Shown here in pieces: positions 22,871 through 29,077 of a stretch of 29,077 bases of DNA. The stretch's first letter is position 1. Every line of letters begins with the position of its first letter. The position numbers and the translations under genes are program-made. The stretch lies in contig CALGGY010000033.1 of NCBI GenBank assembly GCA_937915785.1, positions 1 to 29,077 of the forward strand. Direction: 5' to 3'. Source of the DNA: an uncultured Bacteroidales bacterium. GTDB taxonomy: Bacteria; Bacteroidota; Bacteroidia; Bacteroidales; P3. The notes under the pieces are model-generated. The model did not search any database and was not told where the DNA came from. It saw only the letters and a program-made list of their open reading frames with translations.

Positions 22871-23800
22871 CTCCTCGGTATCGATCCCCTCCAGTATCTT
22901 AATGTAATTGTTGTAGCGTTCGCTGCTGATTTTGCCTAAAGCCACGGCTGCCTTTACGGCACAGTCAGGCTCATGTCTGTGGGTGCAATTGGCAAAGTGG
23001 CAGAAGGGAAGTTCTTTGCGTATTTCGGGGAAGAAGTGTCCAAGTTCCTGGGCAGAGAAATCCACCATCCCGAATTCTTTAATGCCGGGGGTGTCTATCA
23101 CATAGGTGGTATGCCCACCGATACTTACCGGGAATATTTCGGCAAAGGTAGTGGTGTGCTTGCCCTTCAAACTCCATTCCGATATTTCTCCTACCCGCAG
23201 ATGAAGCCCTGGGACAATGGCATTCAGTAGAGCAGATTTCCCTACGCCCGAGTGTCCGCAAAAGAGAGTGGTTTTTCCTTTTATCAGCTCTATGACCGCC
23301 GCTATGCCGTATCCCTTTAGTGCCGACACCTCAACTGTTTTGTAACCTATACTCTCATACATGGCCGACAATTCGGCCTGTGCGCTGTGTAGCCCGTTGT
23401 CTTTCAGCAGGTCTGACTTGTTGAATATCACACAGGCAGGGATGTGATAGGCTTCGGCTGTAGCCAGAAGCCTGTCGATGAAGCCTGTCGATGTGCGTGG
23501 CAGCCCGAGTGTGGCCACAATGCAGAGCAAGTCGATGTTGGCGGCAATCACATGTGTCTGTTTCGACAGTTTTGTAGCCTTTCTCACGATGTAGTTGCTG
23601 CGGTCTTTTACTTCGTGTATCAGCCCTGTCCCGTCGGCCAGCAGTTCAAATATCACCCGATCTCCCACCGCTACGGGATTGGTTTGTTTGTTGCCCCGCA
23701 GTCGGTAGTTGCCCCGCAGTCGGCACGCCAGCACTGTCCCCCCAGTTGTCATCACCTGGTACCAACTGCCTGTAGTCCTTATCACTAATCCGTCTGTCAT
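22868..23800 (-). CDS. rsgA: Ribosome small subunit-dependent GTPase A
   Basis: A circularly permuted GTPase that checks late 30S subunit assembly. From MTDGLVIRTTGSWYQV the protein has 310 residues. It has an N-terminal OB fold (~1-70) and G motifs in permuted order: G4 NKSD 127-130, G1 GHSGVGKS 182-189, G3 DTPG 236-239. A C-terminal zinc knuckle follows, with C267, C272, H274 and C280 (CHFANCTHRHEPDC). An in-frame upstream extension to 23854 contains the promoter and is not part of the protein. The stop codon overlaps the 3' end of the convergent tRNA-Arg gene by three bases. Confidence 0.96.
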   Translation of the reverse strand: MTDGLVIRTTGSWYQVMTTGGTVLACRLRGNYRLRGNKQTNPVAVGDRVIFELLADGTGLIHEVKDRSNYIVRKATKLSKQTHVIAANIDLLCIVATLGLPRTSTGFIDRLLATAEAYHIPACVIFNKSDLLKDNGLHSAQAELSAMYESIGYKTVEVSALKGYGIAAVIELIKGKTTLFCGHSGVGKSALLNAIVPGLHLRVGEISEWSLKGKHTTTFAEIFPVSIGGHTTYVIDTPGIKEFGMVDFSAQELGHFFPEIRKELPFCHFANCTHRHEPDCAVKAAVALGKISSERYNNYIKILEGIDTEE

Positions 23801-23805
23801 TGATG

Positions 23806-23841
23806 CAAAATTACAAATATTTCCCCATTTAGCCAAAAATA
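23806..23841 (-). promoter_or_regulatory. Tandem -7 elements of rsgA
   Basis: On the minus strand TATTTTTG (23841-23834) and TAATTTTG (23813-23806) are 28 bases apart. The TTTG of the first is 20 bases before the second and could be its -33 box. The second lies only five bases before the rsgA ATG, so a transcript from it would be almost leaderless. Confidence 0.5.
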
Positions 23842-23843
23842 TG

Positions 23844-23851
23844 TATCTTTG
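23844..23851 (+). promoter_or_regulatory. -7 element facing the GH2-like gene
   Basis: TATCTTTG, two bases from the rsgA upstream element on the other strand, gives back-to-back divergent promoters. The GH2-like start lies ~185 bases downstream. The -33 position is not convincing. Confidence 0.45.
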
Positions 23852-24035
23852 CATTATGGCATCCTACCTACAATCCCTGCTGCAAAAGCCACTATCCGCA
23901 TTATTTGCAACCCATTCCCCTGCTTTGCTTTCTGTCCTGCATTTCCCCGTGGTGCGTTTGGTGGCCGTAGGGTTTGCTTTCCATAGTCTTTTGAGGTGCC
24001 CAACTCCGACTTCTCCAACTCCGCTCTTCTGACCC

Positions 24036-26090
24036 ATGACGTCCCGCTCCCCGTTGTTCCTCCCGCTACTGTTCCTCTTTGGCATCTTTACCTGTACGCA
24101 GGCGCAGCCTTATTGGGAAGACCCCGCTGTCTATCGCCTCAATAAGGTGCAGCCCCATGACTGCGTCTGCCCCATCGGCTCGTGGAATCTCGGCCTCGGC
24201 GGCGAATGGAAGCGCACTCGCCCATCCAACGCCACTTCCGACCTCGAGTTCGTTTATTCGCGCACGTTCAGCCTGCCAGCGTTGTGGTCGGGGCGGCGCA
24301 CCATCCTGAAGATTCCCTCCCCGGGAACAGCGCTCTACCTGTATATCAACGACCGTATGGTCGGTTATACCCAGGATTCACGGACCCCTGCCGAGTGGGA
24401 CATCACCCGTTATCTCCAATCCGGTACCAACCGTGTGGCCTGCCGTGTGTTGCCCCGGTGCGACGGAAGCCGCATCGAACACCCGTTTGTGGCCACCATC
24501 GCCTCGCTTGCCCCCGAACTCATCTCCCTCCCGCCGGTGCACATCTCTGATGTCAAAATTCTGTCCAGCCTCGATACTACCGATTACCGTACAGGAACTC
24601 TCGACCTCATGGTCGACCTCAATCGCGAGGTGCATGGAGGGCGTGTGGAGGTAGACATCTGCGGCCGACATTTGCGGAAGAACCTTGAGCCGCGCGACTG
24701 GTTTCTCGCTCTGCAGGCATCCTTGCCCGGCATCATCCCCTGGACCGATACCACCCCCGTTCTCTATCCGCTCACCATCCGTCTTTTCGACACCGAGGGT
24801 CGTGAAACCGAACGCATCGTCAAGCATATCGGCTTCCGGCATCTGGTTCTTCGCGATGGCCGCTTTCTGCTCAATGGGCAGCCGCTGCGTCTTGCCGGCA
24901 TACGCCTTTCGCCGGCCGGTGCCGACACACTGCTTTGGGGCGACGAACCCTCCATGGCCGACGGCATACAGCGTTTCCGCCAGCGGGGTATCAACGCCCT
25001 CCACCTGCCTTTCCCGGCGGCCGAGGCATGGTACGACCTTTGCGACTCTCTCGGCCTCCTCTTGTTCGATCAGGCCAATGTCCAGACCGACTCTTTCCCT
25101 GCAGTGGTGCACGACCGCGACTGGCTCAACGCCATTCTCGACCGTCTCTTCAACCTCTACAAGCGCGACCGCAACCACCCCAGCGTCATTGCCTGGAGCC
25201 TTGGTGGCGGAAAGGCTAACGGCTGGTGCATGGAAGAGGCCTACCGATTTTTGAAGGGCAAGGACAACACCCGCCCTGTCGTCTACCCGGGTGCGGCCTT
25301 GGCTGCCAACACCGACATCACCCTTCCCCCATCCGCCTCCTCCCGTCTGCCCTCCTCGGCATCGCTCCGCAACAGCCGCCCCTTTGTCCCTTACCTCCAT
25401 TGCGATGCCACCTCCGACCTGCTGCTCCCGCTGTTCTCCGATGCCCGCTCTTCGCAGAGTTTTTTCCTCTCCGATTGCCCGGGTGTCTCGATACAGTTGG
25501 CAGGGCTCTACCCCTCACAGGCTCCTGCAGATGCGGCCGGCAGCGACGAAGATTCCGACGAGGCTTCGGACGATGAGGATGCTTTCGCTGCCTCCGACGA
25601 ACTCGCCATTGCGGCTGCGGTGTGCCGCCCCTTGCCCGACAGTGCCGCTTTCTTCCCCCGGATGCTTACCGACGGTCTCTATGCCGACCCCGACAACCCA
25701 GCCCGGGGATGGGTGGCTTGGCGGCATGCCGACACTGTCGAGCTCGTCCTGGCGCTCAACCGCCGTGTACGTCTCGGCGAGATGTCTGCCGACATTCTTC
25801 ACAGCCCCGCCGACAGCATCTATGGCCCCGCCGCCGTCCAGGTGCGTTGGAGCGCCCGTGGCCGCCGCTGGAGCCGTTGGCACAGCCTCGAGGTGCAGAA
25901 TCCGCCCTCGTCGCCCTGCGACGACAGCATCAGCCTGCGCTATTCCTATTCCCCGTGGTTTACCCGTGCGTCGCAGTTTGTAAACCTGCGTTTCATCATG
26001 CCCCGCCACACCGGCAACCCGCAGTCTTCGCCCTGCGAGGCTCCTGCGCGGCACCTGCTGATTGACGAAATCGAAATCAGCGAGAAATAG
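24036..26090 (+). CDS. Secreted GH2 beta-galactosidase-like protein lacking both catalytic Glu (pseudoenzyme)
   Basis: A 684-residue exported protein (signal peptide 1-23, MTSRSPLFLPLLFLFGIFTC). It has the GH2/LacZ layout: WEDPAVYRLNKVQPHD at the N-terminus; a sugar-binding jellyroll with YSRTFSLPALWSGRR and VGYTQDSRTPAEWDIT; an Ig-like domain; and a (beta/alpha)8 barrel with RDRNHPSVIAWSLG. The acid/base motif SLGNE reads SLGGG (G391, G392). The region where CEYAHAMGNS normally supplies the nucleophile reads PYLHCDATSD. An acidic linker (~499-522) leads to a discoidin-like C-terminal domain (~545-684, DGLYADPDNPARGWVAWRHA to LLIDEIEISEK). It is probably a carbohydrate-binding or scaffold protein rather than a hydrolase. 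Base composition is clearly more GC-rich than the genes to its left. Confidence 0.75.
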   Translation: MTSRSPLFLPLLFLFGIFTCTQAQPYWEDPAVYRLNKVQPHDCVCPIGSWNLGLGGEWKRTRPSNATSDLEFVYSRTFSLPALWSGRRTILKIPSPGTALYLYINDRMVGYTQDSRTPAEWDITRYLQSGTNRVACRVLPRCDGSRIEHPFVATIASLAPELISLPPVHISDVKILSSLDTTDYRTGTLDLMVDLNREVHGGRVEVDICGRHLRKNLEPRDWFLALQASLPGIIPWTDTTPVLYPLTIRLFDTEGRETERIVKHIGFRHLVLRDGRFLLNGQPLRLAGIRLSPAGADTLLWGDEPSMADGIQRFRQRGINALHLPFPAAEAWYDLCDSLGLLLFDQANVQTDSFPAVVHDRDWLNAILDRLFNLYKRDRNHPSVIAWSLGGGKANGWCMEEAYRFLKGKDNTRPVVYPGAALAANTDITLPPSASSRLPSSASLRNSRPFVPYLHCDATSDLLLPLFSDARSSQSFFLSDCPGVSIQLAGLYPSQAPADAAGSDEDSDEASDDEDAFAASDELAIAAAVCRPLPDSAAFFPRMLTDGLYADPDNPARGWVAWRHADTVELVLALNRRVRLGEMSADILHSPADSIYGPAAVQVRWSARGRRWSRWHSLEVQNPPSSPCDDSISLRYSYSPWFTRASQFVNLRFIMPRHTGNPQSSPCEAPARHLLIDEIEISEK

Positions 26091-26156
26091 CGCCCTCCAC
26101 CCTGTGCGGGTGCACACCTGCTGCTGCACTTTCCTGCGGGGAGTTCCGCCGTCTGT

Positions 26157-26339
26157 TCACTCGGAATCCACCTCGGGCAGCTTGACATGCCCGCAGTGGC
26201 ATTCCTTTTTTCCCGTGCGGGGGCACCCTTGGCAGCCGCAACTGCAGCTGCCGCGCCCTTTGGCCGTTCGCACCGCCCGCCTCACCGCGAGAATGAGCGT
26301 CGAGGCCACAATGGCTGCCACTATGATCTTCTGCCACAT
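26157..26339 (-). CDS. FeoB-associated Cys-rich membrane protein
   Basis: A 60-residue protein with one membrane helix (residues ~4-19, KIIVAAIVASTLILAV), a basic stretch, and a Cys cluster CSCGCQGC (C32, 34, 36, 39) plus CHC (C47, C49). This architecture is the FeoB-associated Cys-rich family that follows feoB in many bacteria and may substitute for FeoC. A role in metal sensing or in assembly of the FeoB channel is inferred from family and position. The start lies eight bases after the feoB stop on the same strand. The short gap to the convergent GH2-like gene (26091-26156) shows nothing notable. Confidence 0.85.
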   Translation of the reverse strand: MWQKIIVAAIVASTLILAVRRAVRTAKGRGSCSCGCQGCPRTGKKECHCGHVKLPEVDSE

Positions 26340-26346
26340 GGTGTGT

Positions 26347-28599
26347 CTATATCAGCAGGCTGCCTATCTGGAACACCAGCGTGCTCACCACCCAGGCCAG
26401 CCCAATGGTGTAGGCCACCGTGAAGAGTGCCCACTTCCATTTTCCGCTCTCGTTCTTGATGGCCACAACGGTACTCACACACGGCATGTAGAGCAGGATG
26501 AACAGCAGCATAGAGGCTGCCGACAGGGGCGTCATGTTCCCCCTGATGAGCTCTACAATGCGGCTCTCGTTCTCCTCGCTCTCGAAGTCGGCTTCCAGCA
26601 GTTCGGCCTCGTCGTCGGAGGTGGCATAGACCACGGCCATTGTGCTGGCCACCACCTCTTTGGCACCCACGCCTGCCAGCAGCGACACGCTCTGCCTCCA
26701 GTCGAACCCGCAGGGGCGCATAATCGGTTCTATGGTCTTGCCTATGCGGGCCATGTATGAGTTTTCGGCCTGTTCGCGACGGTTGTCGCCGGTGGGATAG
26801 TAGCTCAGCGCCCACACAATGATGCTTGCACCCAGAATGATGGTGCCCATCTTCTTCAGGTATTCCTTGCCTTTCTCCCAGGTGTGGCGCAGCACGGCTT
26901 TGGCCGTCGGCATGCGGTAGGGCGGCAGCTCCATGACAAACGGCAGGCTCTCTCCCTTGACGAAGAAGCGGCTGAACAGCTTGGCCATCAGCACCGCCAT
27001 CACCATGCCCAGCAGGTAGAGCCCCGTCAGCACAAAGGCCGCCCACTTGCTGAAGAAGGCCGACACCAATATCACATACACCGGTATGCGTGCCGAGCAG
27101 CTCATCATCGGTATCACCAGCATGGTCAGCAGGCGGCTCTTGCGGTCCTCGATGGTGCGTGTGGCCATGATGGCCGGCACGTTGCACCCGAAGCCCATAA
27201 TCATGGGTATGAAACTCTTGCCGTGCAGCCCCATGCGGTGCATCAGCTTGTCCATGATGAAGGCCGCGCGGGCCATGTAGCCGCTGTCTTCCATGAACGA
27301 GATGAAGAGATAGAGTATCAATATGTTGGGCAGGAACACCAGCACCGACCCCACTCCGGCAATCACCCCGTCGACCAGCAGGCTCCGCAGGGGACCCTCG
27401 CCCATGGCCGAGCCCACCAAGCCGCCCAGCCAGTCGAACAGCGCCTCGAGCCAGTCCATCGGGTACTGACCCACGGCAAAGGTGCAGAAGAAGGTGATGA
27501 ACATGATGATCAGGAACACGGGGTAGCCGAGCCAGCGGTGGGTGGCCACGGCGTCGATTTTGTCGGTCAGGGCGTGCAGAGTGCTGTGCTCGTTCTTCTC
27601 GTAGCATTCGGCCAGGGCGCCGCGCACGAAGGCATACTTGGCGTCGGTGATGGCCGACTCGATGTCCTGGTTCTCGGCTTCGGCCTTGATGTGGCGCTGG
27701 TCGCCCTCGCCGCTTTCCACCAGCCGGCGGCCGCTCTGCTTGCGGTAGGTGTCGGCTATGCGGTTGCGCATGGCCATGACGCTGCCGTCGGGGTCGTGCT
27801 CCGCGGCATACTGCTCCAGCTGCCGGTCGTTCTCCAGCAGCTTGATGCTGAGGAAGCGCGTGCTGAGGCTGTCGGAGAAGCCGTGCTGGTAGAGCTCGGT
27901 GCGCAGCTGCTTGATGCAGCGTTCCAGTTCTTCGCCGTGGTTGACGTGGATGTGGCGCGTCTGGGTGTCGCGCCCCTCGAAGACCTCGATAATCTTGTCG
28001 AACAGGCGGTCTATCCCCTCGCCCGTCCGCCCCGTGGTGGGCACTACGGGCATTCCGAGCAGGGTGCCGAGCTGCGTGGTGTCGAGGCGGTCGCCGCTGC
28101 GCTGCAGCTCGTCGTACATGTTCAGGGCCATGACCATGGTGATGTCCATGTCGATAAGCTGGGTGGTGAGGTAGAGGTTGCGCTCGAGGTTGCTGCTGTC
28201 GACCACGTTGAGTATGATGTCGGGGTTTTGCTCGATGATGTGCCTGCGCACGTAGAGCTCCTCGGGCGAGTAGGCGCTGAGGGAATAGGTGCCGGGCAGG
28301 TCGACCAGGCGGAAGGTGTAGCCCCCGTGCTCGAAAGTGCCGACTTTCTCGTCCACGGTTACGCCGCTGTAGTTGCCCACGCGCTCGTGGGCGTGGGCGG
28401 CTATGTTGAATATGCTGGTTTTGCCGCAGTTGGGGTTGCCCACAAGGGCCACGTGGATGGTGTGCTGGTGCTCCTGGGCAATGTGGTGGAGCTGGGTTTC
28501 GCCGGCTTCGATGCCGCGATAGTCGGCGTGGTGCACGATTTCGCGGGCGGCTTCCTGTTCGGTTACTATCTCGATTTTGGCGGCATCGGCGCGGCGCAG
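26347..28599 (-). CDS. feoB: Ferrous iron transporter FeoB (FeoA-FeoB fusion, FeoA part cut off)
   Basis: GTP-driven Fe(II) uptake across the inner membrane. Numbered from the GTG at 28536: G1 VGNPNCGKTS (33-41), switch NYSGVTVDEK, G3 DLPG (79-82), G4 NMYD (139-142), then a helical linker and about eight membrane segments with gate motifs (GFGCNVPAIMATRTI, CSARIPVYV). The frame stays open upstream of 28536 through LRRADAAKIEIVTEQEAARE, which matches the C-terminal end of FeoA in Bacteroidetes FeoAB fusions. So the true protein is a fusion, and its ~70 N-terminal residues are missing because the contig changes to unrelated sequence at ~28600. The GTG is therefore not a real start. The Cys-rich partner gene follows. 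Confidence 0.95.
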   Translation of the reverse strand: MRRADAAKIEIVTEQEAAREIVHHADYRGIEAGETQLHHIAQEHQHTIHVALVGNPNCGKTSIFNIAAHAHERVGNYSGVTVDEKVGTFEHGGYTFRLVDLPGTYSLSAYSPEELYVRRHIIEQNPDIILNVVDSSNLERNLYLTTQLIDMDITMVMALNMYDELQRSGDRLDTTQLGTLLGMPVVPTTGRTGEGIDRLFDKIIEVFEGRDTQTRHIHVNHGEELERCIKQLRTELYQHGFSDSLSTRFLSIKLLENDRQLEQYAAEHDPDGSVMAMRNRIADTYRKQSGRRLVESGEGDQRHIKAEAENQDIESAITDAKYAFVRGALAECYEKNEHSTLHALTDKIDAVATHRWLGYPVFLIIMFITFFCTFAVGQYPMDWLEALFDWLGGLVGSAMGEGPLRSLLVDGVIAGVGSVLVFLPNILILYLFISFMEDSGYMARAAFIMDKLMHRMGLHGKSFIPMIMGFGCNVPAIMATRTIEDRKSRLLTMLVIPMMSCSARIPVYVILVSAFFSKWAAFVLTGLYLLGMVMAVLMAKLFSRFFVKGESLPFVMELPPYRMPTAKAVLRHTWEKGKEYLKKMGTIILGASIIVWALSYYPTGDNRREQAENSYMARIGKTIEPIMRPCGFDWRQSVSLLAGVGAKEVVASTMAVVYATSDDEAELLEADFESEENESRIVELIRGNMTPLSAASMLLFILLYMPCVSTVVAIKNESGKWKWALFTVAYTIGLAWVVSTLVFQIGSLLI

Positions 28600-29055
28600 T
28601 ATGACTCCATCGCCAACACGGCGGCGCGGAACAGGCTGAGCGTCGCGCAGGCGCAGACGAAGCTCTCTACCGATACAACGCGCCAGATCGCGGAGCTTCG
28701 GGCGCAGGGCGAGTTTCAGAAGGCGGATGCGCTGCTGCAGCTGACGCAGGCCTATCTGTCCCGCCTGATGGAGCTGAAAAAGTGGGAGGCGCAGTTCAAT
28801 TGGAACGTAGATCAGTTTAATCGGGAGCTGGAGCAGTGGAACAGCGAATACGAGCTAAAGGCGGCAAACCTGCTGGGCCAGTATCGCGGCACGGAAACGC
28901 TCGCGGCAAAGGCGCAGGCGTACCGCGAGCAGGAGCAGGCGTTCGACCAGGCGTATAAAACCGCGGGGCTGACCGGGATATTTGAGGGGCAGCAGACGCT
29001 CAAGGCGCGCGAGAAGCTGGCGGAGGTCGGCACGTCGCTGGCAAAGGCCGGGATC
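28600..29055 (+). CDS. Foreign fragment: phage structural-type coiled-coil protein, partial at both ends
   Basis: An open forward frame codes about 152 residues from YDSIANTAARNRLSVAQAQT to TSLAKAGI. It is helical, rich in Ala, Gln, Glu and Leu (LMELKKWEAQFNWNVDQFNR, YREQEQAFDQAYKTAGLTGI) and has no stop. Repetitive Gln/Asn heptads with a 'GLTG.F.G..T' segment recall uncharacterised structural proteins of Firmicutes phages. Codon use (GCG, CAG, CGG, CTG) differs from the Bacteroidales genes. The frame is open through the junction, probably by chance in GC-rich sequence. I do not assign a function. Confidence 0.6.
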
Positions 29056-29077
29056 AGATCGGAAGAGCGACGTGTAG
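29056..29077 (+). other. Illumina adapter remnant at the contig end
   Basis: The last 22 bases begin AGATCGGAAGAGCG and end CGTGTAG, matching the Illumina TruSeq universal adapter (reverse complement) with one mismatch. It is not biological sequence. Confidence 0.95.

Noticed and set aside
22356..22871. Long reverse ORFs across the three tRNA genes (with residues such as GGIRTPGTLIEYDS and SGWQDSNLRPPAPKAG)
   Set aside because: These are translations of the antisense strand of tRNA-Ser, tRNA-Pro and tRNA-Arg, a well-known class of spurious protein predictions.
28536..28536. GTG at 28536 as the true start of FeoB
   Set aside because: The frame continues upstream into a FeoA C-terminal sequence, so the GTG is internal to a truncated FeoA-FeoB fusion.
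1..29077. CRISPR arrays, insertion sequences, integrases or rRNA genes
   Set aside because: I saw no regularly spaced repeats, no transposase or recombinase motifs and no rRNA-like segments on either strand.

Overview
The window reads as a contig from the order Bacteroidales (phylum Bacteroidetes/Bacteroidota), most likely from a metagenome, with a foreign piece joined to its right end. Support for Bacteroidetes: repeated promoter elements of the TTTG-N19/20-TAnnTTTG type, almost no Shine-Dalgarno sequences, a FeoA-FeoB fusion with its small Cys-rich partner, type III pantothenate kinase beside an outer-membrane barrel gene, and the zapA - 6S RNA - rny order.

Layout. 1-1508: enolase with its own promoter and terminator. 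1609-3768: two secreted proteins of unknown role, then tadA. 3891-10346: a long forward cluster of nucleotidyltransferase, pth, coaX, an outer-membrane barrel protein, a TPR protein, lptC and a membrane-anchored helix-hairpin-helix protein. 10416-11441: lpxD with two overlapping promoters and a strong terminator. 11535-13899 (reverse): an MBOAT O-acyltransferase and its SGNH partner, probably for polysaccharide acylation. 13995-15562 (reverse): pyrBI, preceded by a leader with a perfect intrinsic terminator and a 30-codon leader ORF that stops inside the terminator stem. This looks like transcription attenuation comparable in logic to enterobacterial pyrBI. 15600-16870: a decayed, frameshifted and possibly phage-derived remnant, then a strongly folded non-coding stretch. 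16997-22483: ribBA; a coiled-coil protein plus zapA; 6S RNA; rny; lgt; gpmA. 22580-22870: tRNA-Ser(GCU), tRNA-Pro(UGG) and tRNA-Arg(UCU). 22868-23800 (reverse): rsgA, whose stop codon lies inside the tRNA-Arg 3' end. 24036-26090: a secreted GH2 beta-galactosidase-like protein that lacks both catalytic glutamates. 26157-28599 (reverse): feoB with its Cys-rich partner; the FeoA part is cut off.

The last ~480 bases are not a natural continuation. At about 28600 the FeoA-FeoB frame is interrupted and a different forward frame begins, coding a Gln/Ala-rich coiled-coil protein of phage structural type with different codon use. The final 22 bases are an Illumina adapter with one mismatch. The feoA end and the phage-like fragment should be treated as a chimeric assembly artefact.

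How the genes fit together: eno and gpmA are consecutive glycolytic steps; lpxD and lptC serve lipid A synthesis and LPS transport; lgt and pth serve lipoprotein maturation and translation recycling; coaX and ribBA make cofactors; pyrBI starts pyrimidine synthesis; zapA acts in division; rny in RNA decay; rsgA in 30S maturation; feoB in ferrous iron uptake. The most promising unusual elements are the pyrBI leader, the catalytically dead GH2 protein, the folded region before ribBA and the tandem promoters in which one -7 box doubles as the next -33 box.
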